From Coix lacryma-jobi var. lacryma-jobi (lineage: Eukaryota; Streptophyta; Magnoliopsida; Poales; Poaceae), in NCBI GenBank assembly GCA_009763385.1, contig CM019826.1, positions 80,609,942 through 80,673,941 of the forward strand: a stretch of 64,000 bases of DNA, read 5' to 3'. Below the pieces are notes generated by a model that saw only the letters and a list, made by a program, of their open reading frames with translations, searched no databases and was not told the DNA's origin. This document shows, piece after piece, positions 54,951 through 64,000 of this stretch. Position numbers and translations under genes: made by a program. Every line of letters starts with the position of its first letter. The stretch's first letter is position 1.

Positions 54951-55776
54951 CCACTCGCCGGCCGCCGTTCTTCCGCCACCAGCGAGCTCTGTGAACCCGA
55001 GCCACCAAGCCTCCCCAGAGCCCGCCGAAGCCGCCGTTGCCTTCGTCTTGAGCTTCTCCACCTTTCCAAACCACAAATTTCACCCCTCCGCCCCTCCTTT
55101 AGCCGGCGCAAGCGATTCTTCTACAACTCCGACGAACAGTCTTGCCGCGGTAAGCAGCAAAATTCGTCGCCGTGGGTTTTCTTCTCATCCATCTGACCCC
55201 CGCCCTCTCTTCCTCATCTTGGTGCACTCCTAAACCGCTCCTCGGCGATCTCTTTTGGTGGACAGAACCGCCGGCACGCCGCTCACCGCCGAGAGAGCTC
55301 CGCCGAAGCACCACCAACGTCGAGCTCACTCCTTCGACCCTTGTTCCGCCCCGCCGAGCCCTGCCTCGACAGTGGTAAGCACTCAAAGCCCCCCCCCGGT
55401 CTCCCCCGCGCTATCAACGGCTGCTCAACAACCAGCTCGAGCCAGGCCCGAGCGGATACCCGTTCACCGTTAGCCGAGCAGGCCTCGAGCAACATTCCCG
55501 TCTCGCTCGCCAGCCTCGAGCGACCACACTCACCACTACGCTCGAGCCAGCCCAGCAAACCACACGCCTCCGTCTAGCTCGAGCCAGCGGCCTGAGCGGA
55601 CTCACACACCCACACCGCTTCGCTCGAGCCAGGCCTCGAGAAGCACTCACACACTGTCTAGCTCGAGCCAGGTCTCGAGTAGACACACACCCTCAACTTC
55701 GCCGAGCCTGCCTCGAGCAAGCGTGCACCCCCCCCCCGCTTCGCCGCCGAGCCAAGCCTCGAACAACCGCGTTTCC

Positions 55777-56140
55777 TCTCGCCCGAGCCCTCCCAGCCAG
55801 GCCTCGGACGGACGATGTTCCGTCTCGCACCGAGCCTCCAGCCAGGCCTCGGACGGACGATTGTTTCCATCTCGCCCGAGCCTCCCAGCCAGGCCTCGGA
55901 CGGACGATTGTTTCCGTCTTGCCCGAGCCTCCCAGCCAGGCCTCGGACGGACGATTGTTTCCGTCTCGCCCGAGCCTCCCAGCCAGGCCTCGGACGGACG
56001 ATTGTTTCCGTCTCGCCCGAGCCTCCCAGCCAGGCCTCGGATGGACGATTGTTTCCGTCTCGCCCGAGTTTCATAGCCAGGCCTCGGACGAAGCGGTCGT
56101 TTTCCGTTTCGCCCGAGCCTCCGCGTCAGGCCGCGGGCAA
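55777..56140 (+). repeat. 47-bp minisatellite in element E LTR
   Basis: About seven and a half head-to-tail units with the core GCCAGGCCTCGGACGGACGA. The middle four are almost identical; the outer ones diverge. A looser GCTCGAGCCAGGCCTCGAG-type repeat precedes it from about 55430. Because 47 is not a multiple of three, the frames crossing it rotate through the same peptides, which explains several open frames here. Confidence 0.9.
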
Positions 56141-57866
56141 CATTGTGTCTGTTCTAAAAGTTAATTACTCGATAGAGAGTTGTACTCTAGAATCTGTGGT
56201 TTTGCCCGGTGTTGCATTGTTCATGTCAGCATCCTCATTAGCATACATCATTGCATCCGTGTAGTGACCGAAGGAGAAGGTGTCAAAGTTGAGGCAGCTG
56301 CTGACAAACCGACCCCCGAGGCGACTCCGAGCTCTGACACCTGCACTGCCGACCCCGCGTCTGTCCTTTTTGCTCTTCAAGGCAAGCCCCGGTGCATTTA
56401 ACCCTTCCTTGCTTTTATAAAGGTTTACTTAAAATGCTTTGAGTTAAAACTACTGCATTAGGTTATAGGAGTTGTGTGATGACCTATTTTCTTGCACTAT
56501 TTACCCCACCCGAATATCCACCTGCCCTGTTTTAAAAACTATTTGCAAAAAGCTTAGTGGTGCTATATAATAGATTTGCAATAAAAATGCCAATTTCAAA
56601 AGAGTGATCACTTAAAGAATTTATGGGAATTTGGCTTTACTCCCCCGGCCATTGGCTAGGTATCTAATCCGTACCTAGTCAATTGCGAGGAGAGGTTGTC
56701 CGAGCGTACAGTGCCGTCACGTTGTTGTCCGGGACTCAACAGTTGACACCGACCGGGACAGGGTTGAAAAACTGACAGGACTATTACGCTCGGGTGAGAT
56801 ATAACCGAGGTATAGTTCTGGCAGAAAAAATTAGGGACCATCCGTATGGGGGCCTGCTGGTCAAGACTTGTAACTATTCACATACTTCGGAAAGCTCTGG
56901 CTCCGAGGACTCCTTTATTGGGACCGACAACCCGCGCACTGGGAGTGGCGAGGATGGCGGAAGTAGCTTGTACCCACGTGGTCGTCGTACCTGGATATGA
57001 GTGGTGTACTGTACTTCCGGGTGGCGTAGGACCGGGTCCAATCTTGGAGGAATCGTGGAAGACGAGTGGGCATATGCAAGCTTGGGTGCTACATATGCAG
57101 TGTGGATAGGGATCCTCAGCTGAGTATTATTTATCCGGATTAACGTTGCTCCTCAGTTATGAAGACTTGGTCACTGACTGTCAACGGAGAGTGGTTTCTC
57201 AACTAGGAATGTTTTGAAAGGTAAAATGAATCATGAACAATGAAGAATTGAAAAAATACTTGAATCTTTCAAAAAAAATAGAACAAGGTTTTACAAAAAA
57301 TGCTTTTCTGCAAAATACTTGATCTTGCTTAGCCTTACCATGACTACCCTAAGCTCTCATCCCTGAGTCTTCTCCTTTTTTCTTTAGTCGGGTTAGTCTT
57401 GTTGAGTACCCCGAGTACTCAGGGTTTTGTTACCCATGCTGCAGGTATGACTGAGTCCCCGATGTGTCTTGCGCCCTGCTGCATGACCATCATCCAGGAA
57501 GAGGCCGATGAGGGCCGAAGAATAAATGTGCACCCTCGGGCTGGATGATTACAAGTATCTTTATTTCGTTGTACTCCGCTACGTTGCCTATTTTCGATTA
57601 TCCGAACATAGTTTGTAATAACTGCACCTCTCATCTTTTGGAACCTCGGTTTGTAAAACTAATGGTATTTAAGTCTTCCGCTCTGTATTCCGATGTTATT
57701 TGTAAAAGTATCCAATGCTGTAACCGAAAGGTGAGATGATCCTGCGGACAATGGGCACTGATGCAGCCCGGTGACAAACTGCCTTGGTCACGTGGAACAT
57801 AGGTTCGGCTGTCAGAGGTTGACAGGGACCCGTGGGCCATGGGATTATGACCGTTCCGTCATAGAG

Positions 57867-57878
57867 TGGTATCAGAGC
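57867..57878 (+). promoter_or_regulatory. Primer binding site of element E (initiator tRNA-Met)
   Basis: TGGTATCAGAGC lies 5 bp after the LTR end and matches the complement of the initiator tRNA-Met 3' end. Confidence 0.85.
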
Positions 57879-58203
57879 ATCTCACTTTAACGTTGCAGTG
57901 TTTTTGCGAAAACTTCAAAAGATCTTTGAGTCCAAACAAACTAAACTTGACTATTTTGGGTCCAAACTGCTTCTCTCATCTTGTCCCGTATATGGCAACA
58001 CTAGTTAGCGAGACAACATGTTTTAAGCCTTTTGTACCTTATTTATTTACTGCATTGCCTTGTTCCGTAGGAACGATTCATGCATCATGTCATATTCACT
58101 TAAGTGAACATAATAATTTTTCTCTCTAAGTTCGTTGGGTTAGTATGCCTTTACCTTTTCTTGCTAGCCTTTTCACTCCTCATCCATCTTATCCTATCCA
58201 GAC
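57879..58203 (+). other. Element E leader between primer site and first ORF
   Basis: No gene. T-rich sequence, possibly a 5' untranslated leader. Confidence 0.5.
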
Positions 58204-58809
58204 ATGGCTCGCATCAAGCTGACTGCACGCAAGTCGACTGGACCGAATGGTGTGCCACGCCACCAGCAGGCACCACGTGCTGGAGAAGAGACTGGCGAAG
58301 CCTCAAACGGTCGTCGCTTTTCCCCCGCCGTACCCGCAAGCACCTAAAGGAGGAGATCAAGAACCTGAAGGCTGAGCTGGAGAACTTGGAGCATGACTTC
58401 TACCACTCATGTCTGGAGTTCTATGAGGCACGAGCCTCCCTGGAGCAGGCCAACCGGAACGTGATTCGCGCCATCCAGCAGCGCGATGCCACTTGGGTTC
58501 ACGAGGACGTCACCAGAGCCGAGCTCCATGGTCTGCGGCAGTACACAACTCAGATTGAGCAGTTCAATGATATGCTTCATGAGGAGGTACACCAGCTGTA
58601 CAACACTCCACCCCGTGGTTCCCCCGGTTGTCGAGGACCCTGAGGACGGAGTAGTGGAGGAACCGGACGTGTAACAAGAGCCAGGCGTGAACAAGGAAGT
58701 TGAACCTGCCGAAGACATCCACGCCGAAGACGAGGACGAGGAGGTTGAGCCTAAGCTCATCCTCGAGGAAGACGACGACGAGGACATGATCATCATCAAT
58801 GAAGACTAG
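58204..58809 (+). pseudogene. Element E first ORF: histone H3 tail-like N-terminus, coiled coil, acidic tail
   Basis: This small protein lies between the primer site and gag. Its ATG (58204) is followed by MARIKLTARKSTG, which matches the start of histone H3 at 11 of 13 positions (Thr4 to Ile and Gln6 to Leu, counting Met as 1); the VPRHQQAPR stretch a few residues on also recalls H3 PRKQLAT. The first frame ends at TAA 58345-58347. A helical, probably coiled-coil segment continues in the next frame (LKEEIKNLKAELENLEHDFY; QIEQFNDMLHEEVHQLYN, to about 58610). The C-terminal part is in the first frame again, with a TAA at 58672-58674, and is strongly acidic up to TAG 58807-58809. Without the breaks it would be about 200 residues. 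I do not recognise a named domain. An H3 mimic is an inference from the sequence match. Confidence 0.6.
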
Positions 58810-59043
58810 ACTCGTTGTGTCTGTACCACCTACTTACCTAAACCCTTAGTCTAGGTTTGGGGGAGCTAGTCTGTCATTTGCTAAGTCGAGTCTGTATCTT
58901 TCTTTGCGTATCTTTCCCCTTATCAGTCTGTTGTCATCTGTCAGTCATCTTTATCGATCATCTACCTTGGAATTAGTGAAGTTTTCAGTCAGTTGTTTAC
59001 AGAACTTAATCTATGGATGCTAAGTTCCAAGTTGCTTAAACAG
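58810..59043 (+). other. Spacer between first ORF and gag of element E
   Basis: Pyrimidine-rich, no gene. It ends AAACAG directly before the gag ATG, so it could be an intron or an internal leader. Confidence 0.45.
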
Positions 59044-59868
59044 ATGCCTGTGAACACTCACACTGGAGCTGGAGGTTCTGGGGATGCCAACCTTCCAAAC
59101 CCTCCACCTATACCTGCTATGCTAGCAGATGCCATCGCAGCCTTGGCAGCCGCTGCTAACCTGATGGCTCAAAACCAGGGCCAGCAGAACCATGGCCACC
59201 GTGGTCGCCATAACATCAACAACGAGACCACATATGTGGATTTCACCGAAACCCGTCCACCAGTCTTTACTAAGGCCGATGAACCCCTTGAAGCTGATGA
59301 TTGGCTCCGTACCAAGGAGCAGAAGTTTGGTCTTCTCCACTGCACCGACACCCAGAAGCCCCGGTTCGCTTCTCAGCAGCTTCGTGGTCCAGCAAGCGCT
59401 TGGTATGCCAATCTGTTGGCTGCCCAGCCAGAGGGTCATCAGTTGACCTGGGAAGAGTTCCGTACCGCTTTCCGTGCACATCACATCCCTTCTGGAGTGA
59501 TGAAGATGAAGCTCGATCAGTTTCTGGCTCTGCAGCAGAAGGACTCCACAGTGATGCAGTACGTGGGTCAGTTCAACCACCTTAGCCAGTATGCCTCGTA
59601 ATACGTCAACACAAACGAGAAGAAGAGGGATTGTTTCCTTAGGGGATTGCACCTTAAAATCCGCAGAAGCATGTCTAATAACCTGACCGGTTCGTATCAT
59701 GATGCTGTTGACCGGGCGGTCGCTTTTGAGGAGAGCAACCGCTAGTACCAAGAGGAAAAGAAGAAGAAGAAAGCATGATCTAGCAGTTTCTCTGGCAGTC
59801 ACAAGCGCCGGAGGGTCATTTATCACCCTAGCCACCACCAAAATCGCCCACCTTACCCCTACCAGCAA
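59044..59868 (+). pseudogene. gag: Element E gag, broken
   Basis: Gypsy gag of the chromovirus type. The start at 59044 (MPVNTHTGAGGSG) follows the spacer; an upstream ATG at 58993 is in frame but lies in untranslated-looking sequence. The capsid part includes KADEPLEADDWLRTKEQKFG, LRGPASAWYANLLA and LTWEEFRTAFRAHHIP, the standard gag core. Stops lie at 59599-59601 (TAA), 59743-59745 (TAG) and 59776-59778 (TGA), all in the frame that continues into pol. The CCHC knuckle (CYNCGQVGHWSREC) begins at 59980, in the part listed with protease. It would form the particle and package RNA. Confidence 0.85.
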
Positions 59869-61293
59869 GTGGTCATCCGTACCGCGGCCACCACCCACAA
59901 CGCCAACCAGCAGAGTGCCACGCAGCCAAACGCCCCAGGTGTTCATATCACCACCCCACAAACCGCCTACAACCATCCCTGCTACAACTGCGGCCAAGTC
60001 GGTCACTGGTCTCGTGAGTGCCCAAAGCCCAAGAGATATGCTCAGAATACTCAGAAGGGTCCTGGAGGATCTCAGCAGCAGCAGCATGTTCAGAAAGGCA
60101 AAGTTGTCAAGAAGCACGGGCAAGTCTACTACACCACTGTCGGCGACATCCCAGAAGGAGAGCCCGTCATGATCGGTAGGTTTCCCGTTGCCAATCATCC
60201 TGCAGTCGTGTTGTTTGATTCTGGTGCATCGCATTCCTTCATCAGTCGTACATTTGTCTCTAAGCATGGGATATCATTTGGGGAGTTGAAAGAAAGTTTC
60301 TGTATATTTTCGCCTGGAGGGCGTATAAGTACTAAGGAAGTGGTTCGCAATATACCGGTGATGTTGGGGGAACACGTATTTCCTACCACCATGATAGTGC
60401 TACGTGATCAGGAGATAGATGTCATTCTAGGCATGAATTGGATGTGCCAGTATAAGGCCATGATTGACATCCTAAATAGGGTTGTGAGAGTGGACATTCC
60501 TAACAATACCTCCAAACTCCTTCTCCAACTCCCAATGCCTCCAAAACCAGCAATCACGCAATTGAATACCACCTATGTTCAGGAGACCAGAGACATCCCC
60601 GTAGTCTATGAATTCCCTGATGTTTTTCCAGAAGACTTACCTGGTCTGCCTCCTGACCGTGATGTTGAGTTTGTCATAGAGCTAAAGCCCGGGACTGCTC
60701 CTGTATCCTGCAGAGCTTATCGAATGCCTCCCAGAGAGTTGGCAGAGCTAAAAATCCAGTTACAAGAGTTGCTGGATAAGGGCTTCATTCGCCCAAGTTC
60801 GTCTCCTTGGGGCTGTCCTGCAATCTTTGTGAAGAAGAAAGACAAGAGTCTCAGGTTATGCGTTGATTATCGCCCACTCAACGAAGTCACCATCAAAAAT
60901 AAATACCCCTTGCCTCGTATTGACCTTCTTTTTGACCAGCTAGCTGGAGCCAGAGTATTCTCCAAAATTGACCTCAGATCTGGCTACCACCAAATAAAAA
61001 TACATCCCGAAGACATTCCTAAAACCGCTTTCACTACTAGGTACGGCCTATATGAGTACCTGGTCATGTCCTTCGGTTTGACCAATGCCCCTGCCCACTT
61101 CATGTACCTCATGAACTCTGTATTCATGCCAGAGCTTGATAAATTTGTGGTCATGTTCATTGACGACATCCTTGTCTACTCAAAAACCCCTGAAGAGCAT
61201 GCCGAGCACCTTCGTATCGTTCTAACCCGCCTCAGAGATCATCAGCTTTATGTCAAGTTCAGTAAATGTGAGTTCTGGTTAGATCAGATATAG
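59869..61293 (+). pseudogene. pol: Element E nucleocapsid end, protease and reverse transcriptase
   Basis: This is a 474-codon open part of the single gag-pol frame. It starts with a Gln/Asn-rich linker, then the CCHC knuckle at 59980, then the aspartic protease (VVLFDSGASHSFIS near 60208; VILGMNWM near 60421). The RT follows with PRELAELKIQLQELLDKGFI, LCVDYRPLNEVTIKNKYPLP, FSKIDLRSGYHQI and the intact catalytic motif FIDDILVYS (near 61157). The frame stops at TAG 61291-61293 and continues at once as FLGHVLSAEGV. All protease and RT catalytic residues are present, so only the stops disable it. Confidence 0.9.
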
Positions 61294-62163
61294 TTCCTTG
61301 GTCATGTTCTATCCGCTGAAGGTGTGTCAGTTGATCCCGGAAAGGTGGCAGACATTCTGGATTGGAAGCCACCTACCACTGTTCACGAAGTCCGCAGCTT
61401 CATGGGAATGGCTGGATATTATCGCCGTTTCATCCCGGATTTCTCCAGGATCGCCAAGCCTATCACCGAGTTGTTAAAGAATTTTGTGAAGTTTGTCTGG
61501 TCACCAGCTTGCGAACAAGCCTTTCAGATATTAAAGAAACTGTTAACCACGTCACCAGTGCTAGCCCCGCCGAACATCGAAAAGCCCTTTGATGTCTTCT
61601 GTGATGCATCTGGTACTGGTTTGGGCTGTGTTTTGATGCAAGAGGGATGAGTGATCGCTTATGCCTCACGGCAGCTTAAGCGACATGAAGAGAATTATCC
61701 AACCCATGATCTTGAGTTAGCAGCAGTGGTGCATGCCTTAAAGATCTGGCGTCATTATTTGTTAGGCAGTACCTGTAATGTGTACACTGATCACAAAAGC
61801 CTGAAATATATCTTCACTCAAGAAGAACTGAATATGAGATAGAGAAGATGGCTTGAGTTAATTAAGGACTATGATCTCGAAGTACATTACCATCCGGGTA
61901 AGGCGAATGTAGTCGCTGATGCGCTCAGTCGCAAGTCATACTGCAACTGTCTGGTGATGAAACCCTGTAATTCTTCCCTATGTTATGAACTAGAAAAGCT
62001 GGGTATTGAAATGGTTCCACAAGGAACTCTGAATAATATCAGGATAGAAACCCCTATCAGGGAATAGATCATCACTGCACAGAAAGATAACCCTGGAATC
62101 AAGCACATCATCGAAAGGGTCCGAGCCGGAAAAGCGGATTGTTTCAGGATTGATGATGCGGGG
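61294..62163 (+). pseudogene. pol: Element E RT connection and RNase H
   Basis: Same frame as above, broken by stops at 61648-61650 (TGA), 61840-61842 (TAG) and 62065-62067 (TAG). It carries the RT thumb/connection (FMGMAGYYRRFIPDFSRIAK) and RNase H: FDVFCDASGTGLGCVL with the first Asp, ENYPTHDLELAAVVHAL with the Glu, VYTDHKSLKYIF with the second Asp, and GKANVVADALSR with the last. The acidic active-site residues are present. Each stop fits a single C-to-T change. Confidence 0.88.
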
Positions 62164-63489
62164 GTGGTTTGGTTCAAGAACCGACTGGTAGTTCCCAAAG
62201 TGCCTGAGTTGAGACAGTCAATCCTTGATGAAGCACATTTGACTAGATTCACCATCCACCCCGGCAGCAACAAGATGTACCAGGACTTGAGGCAGAGATT
62301 CAGGTGGACAAAGATGAAGATTGAGATCGCCCGATATGTCGCTCACTGTGATACTTGTCAGAAAGTCAAAGCTGTGCATATGAAGCCCGGAGGAGAATTG
62401 CAACCTTTACCTGTACCTGCTTGGAAATGGGACGATATCAGTATGGATTTTATCAATGGGCTACCCAAGACACAAAGAGGTTTTGATTCCATTTGGGTGA
62501 TCGTGGATTGCCTCACTAAGCAAGCTCACTTCTTGCCAGTCAAAACCAGCTACACCGTCCCCACTTATGCCACTTTGTACAAGAACAACATAGTAAAACT
62601 CCATGGCATACCCAAGACCATTGTCTCTGATCGTGGTACTCAGTTTGTCGCAAAGTTCTGGAAAGCGTTCCATACCTCACTTGGAACCAAGCTATTGCAT
62701 AGCACGGCATATCATCCGCAAACGGACGGACAAACTGAGCGAGTCAACCAAGTGTTAGAGGATATGTTGAGAGCCTGCGTGCTCACCTTCGCAGATACTT
62801 GGGATGACTGTTTGCCCTTGGCAGAATTCTCATATAATAACAGTTATCAAGAAAGCATCAAAATGGCACCCTTTGAAGCACTGTACGGTTGTCGCTGTCG
62901 TACACCTCTCAGTTGGTCTGAACCCGGAGAAAGGGAATTCTTTGGAGTTGACCTAGTAAAAGATATGCAAGAAAAAGTCAAGCAGATACAAGAGAATATG
63001 AAAATTGCGCAGTCTCGACAGAAGAGCTATGCGGACAAAAGACGTCGACCTCTGAAGTTCCAGATCGGGGATTATGCATACCTGAAGGTCTCACCCACCA
63101 AAGGAGTTACTCGTTTCGGAGTCAAGGGGAAGTTAGCACCACGCTATATTGGTCCCTTTGAAATTTTGGAACGTTGTGGCAAGGTAGCTTACAAACTAAG
63201 ATTGCCCGATCATCTTTCCGCCGTCCATAATGTGTTTCACGTCTCCCAACTCAAGAAGTGTCTCCGAGTACCCGAACACGTGGTGGAAGTTGAAGGTGTT
63301 GAGTTAGAACCCGATCTGTCATACTCTGAATATCCAGTTCGCGTGTTGGATTACAAGGATCGTGTTACCCGGAGGACTACCACAAGATGGTACAAGATCC
63401 AGTGGAACCAACACTCTGAAGAAGAAGCCACTTGGGAATCTGAAGACTTCTTAGCAAAGAACTATCCCGGCTTTCTCGATACTCTGTAG
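62164..63489 (+). pseudogene. pol: Element E integrase with C-terminal chromodomain
   Basis: This 441-codon open part ends gag-pol. The zinc domain (HLTRFTIHPG, then CDTCQKVK) is followed by the integrase core with Asp in WDDISMDFING, Asp in KTIVSDRGTQF and Glu in TDGQTERVNQVLED; all three are present. A GPY/F-type module follows (APRYIGPFEILERCGKVAYKL; VFHVSQLKKC). The last 60 residues (about 63310-63486) form a chromodomain (YPVRVLDYKDRVTRR; WYKIQWNQHSEEEATWESED), which in this lineage guides insertion towards heterochromatin. By itself this section looks undamaged. I keep it as a pseudogene because the frame upstream has several stops. Confidence 0.9.
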
Positions 63490-63548
63490 ATATAAGGTTT
63501 TACCCTTGTCCTTCTTAAGACGCAGAATCTCGGGGTGAGATTTCTTTT

Positions 63549-63560
63549 AGAGGGGAAGGC
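63549..63560 (+). promoter_or_regulatory. Polypurine tract of element E
   Basis: AGAGGGGAAGGC lies directly before the 3' LTR start. Confidence 0.75.
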
Positions 63561-64000
63561 TGTAACACCTCTGGTGATTAGTTTGTATTTAACCTGACAT
63601 GTCATCATCTTAAGTCATAATCATTCTTGTCATGCATTAATGTTTGTCTAATGATTGCTTGCCTTTACCCTTCCTAAAGGTATTTTGTGTGTAGTGATTC
63701 CTTTTTCTAAAAACCCTAAAAGCCCAAATCTTCCTATAAGGGCAAAATGGTAATTTCACCTCTGTGCCTGGCTTTGTGTAATTCTTGTGCAGTTTAGTGT
63801 CTTGAAGCTTTGTTGTGTTGTTCAAAAACCAAAATCAAAAACAGATTTCAATTTCTTTTTTTTTAAAAAAAACCCTGATTTCCAAACCCTGGTTTTTACC
63901 CCTCTTTTATTAATTTAAGAACAATTCAAAACTTGGAGTTGGTCCAAAAAGCAAAGTTGTAGATCTAATCAAGAGAAACAACTTTGGTATTTACAAATTT
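63561..64000 (+). repeat. 3' LTR of element E, partial
   Basis: It matches 53765-54203 with about four differences (two single-base indels, two transitions) and runs off the window end. Confidence 0.95.

Larger units (their letters stand above)
53765..57861 (+). repeat. 5' LTR of element E (4.1 kb)
   Basis: Starts TGTAACACC, ends CCGTTCCGTCA. The first 0.8 kb is AT-rich, then 54600-56150 is strongly GC-rich with the TATA box and a minisatellite, then AT-rich again. The GC-rich part resembles a gene 5' end and opens many frames on both strands, but sits between LTR boundaries and shows no domain. Confidence 0.85.
53765..64000 (+). mobile_element. Element E: Del/Tekay-type chromovirus, 3' LTR cut by window end
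   Basis: 5' LTR 53765-57861, tRNA-Met type primer site, a small first ORF, gag, pol with C-terminal chromodomain, purine tract and the first 440 bp of the 3' LTR (63561 onwards). The two LTR starts differ at about four positions in 440 bp, so insertion is fairly recent. Even so, gag-pol has seven in-frame stops and the first ORF two frameshifts and a stop. The left flank ATGCC (53760-53764) is the candidate target duplication. Confidence 0.9.

Noticed and set aside
55777..56140. Regular repeat that might suggest a CRISPR array
   Set aside because: Units are contiguous 47-bp tandem repeats with no unique spacers, and the DNA is a plant nuclear retrotransposon LTR.
54561..56401. GC-rich block with many open frames that looks like a host gene 5' end
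   Set aside because: It sits inside the LTR of element E with no splice-joined continuation. Frames over the minisatellite only rotate through the same peptides. It is better read as promoter and leader.
59122..60267. Minus-strand open frame of 381 codons across gag and protease of element E
   Set aside because: No domain is recognisable. The sense strand carries clear gag, zinc-knuckle and protease motifs in one frame.

Overview
This window is plant nuclear DNA made entirely of transposable elements; I found no host gene, tRNA or rRNA. The element types (Tat- and Athila-type Ty3/gypsy, Sirevirus-type Ty1/copia, Del/Tekay-type chromovirus, a PIF/Harbinger-type DNA transposon, and subterminal repeats of the CTTTAGTCCCGG kind) point to a grass, probably a panicoid such as the sorghum/sugarcane/Miscanthus group. 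That is an inference from family style, not from a marker gene.

The layout is a nest. An old AT-rich element (called D) forms the background. Element A, a broken Tat-type gypsy element, runs from 348 to about 30960. Inside its 3' part sits element B (8447-28128; 5-bp target duplication CTTAT), a non-autonomous Athila-like element with a tRNA-Asp primer site. Inside B sits element C (10989-22475; target duplication TTCAT), a young Sirevirus with two 1,945-bp LTRs, an intact 910-codon gag and a pol broken by one frameshift and one stop. LTR divergence falls in nesting order: A about 5%, B about 3%, C about 0.6% (counted by eye).

A tandem duplication of about 5.68 kb follows (27980-33657 and 33658-39336). 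It starts in the 3' LTR of B, covers the 3' end of A, part of D and the left end of a DNA transposon, and has a 6-bp microhomology (GCTACT) at its junction. The second copy runs into the full DNA transposon K (38118-45474). K encodes an intact three-exon Myb-like protein, a broken Harbinger-type transposase and an RNase H1/viroplasmin-type domain, but has CACTACT termini. A solo LTR (J, 43228-45051, target duplication AGGAC) interrupts K.

To the right, background D is interrupted by a minus-strand Sirevirus solo LTR (H, 46086-48590), which itself contains a minus-strand Tat-type solo LTR (I, 46385-47948). D ends with a Del/Tekay-like LTR end at 53091. This abuts a minus-strand Athila-type protease/RT fragment (F, 53092-53764). 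Element E then begins: a chromovirus with a 4.1-kb LTR (53765-57861), a first small ORF, gag, pol with a C-terminal chromodomain, and a 3' LTR cut by the window end.

The most striking single observation is that the first ORF of E begins with a near-copy of the histone H3 N-terminal tail (MARIKLTARKSTG), continues as a coiled coil and ends in an acidic tail, while the integrase of the same element carries a chromodomain.
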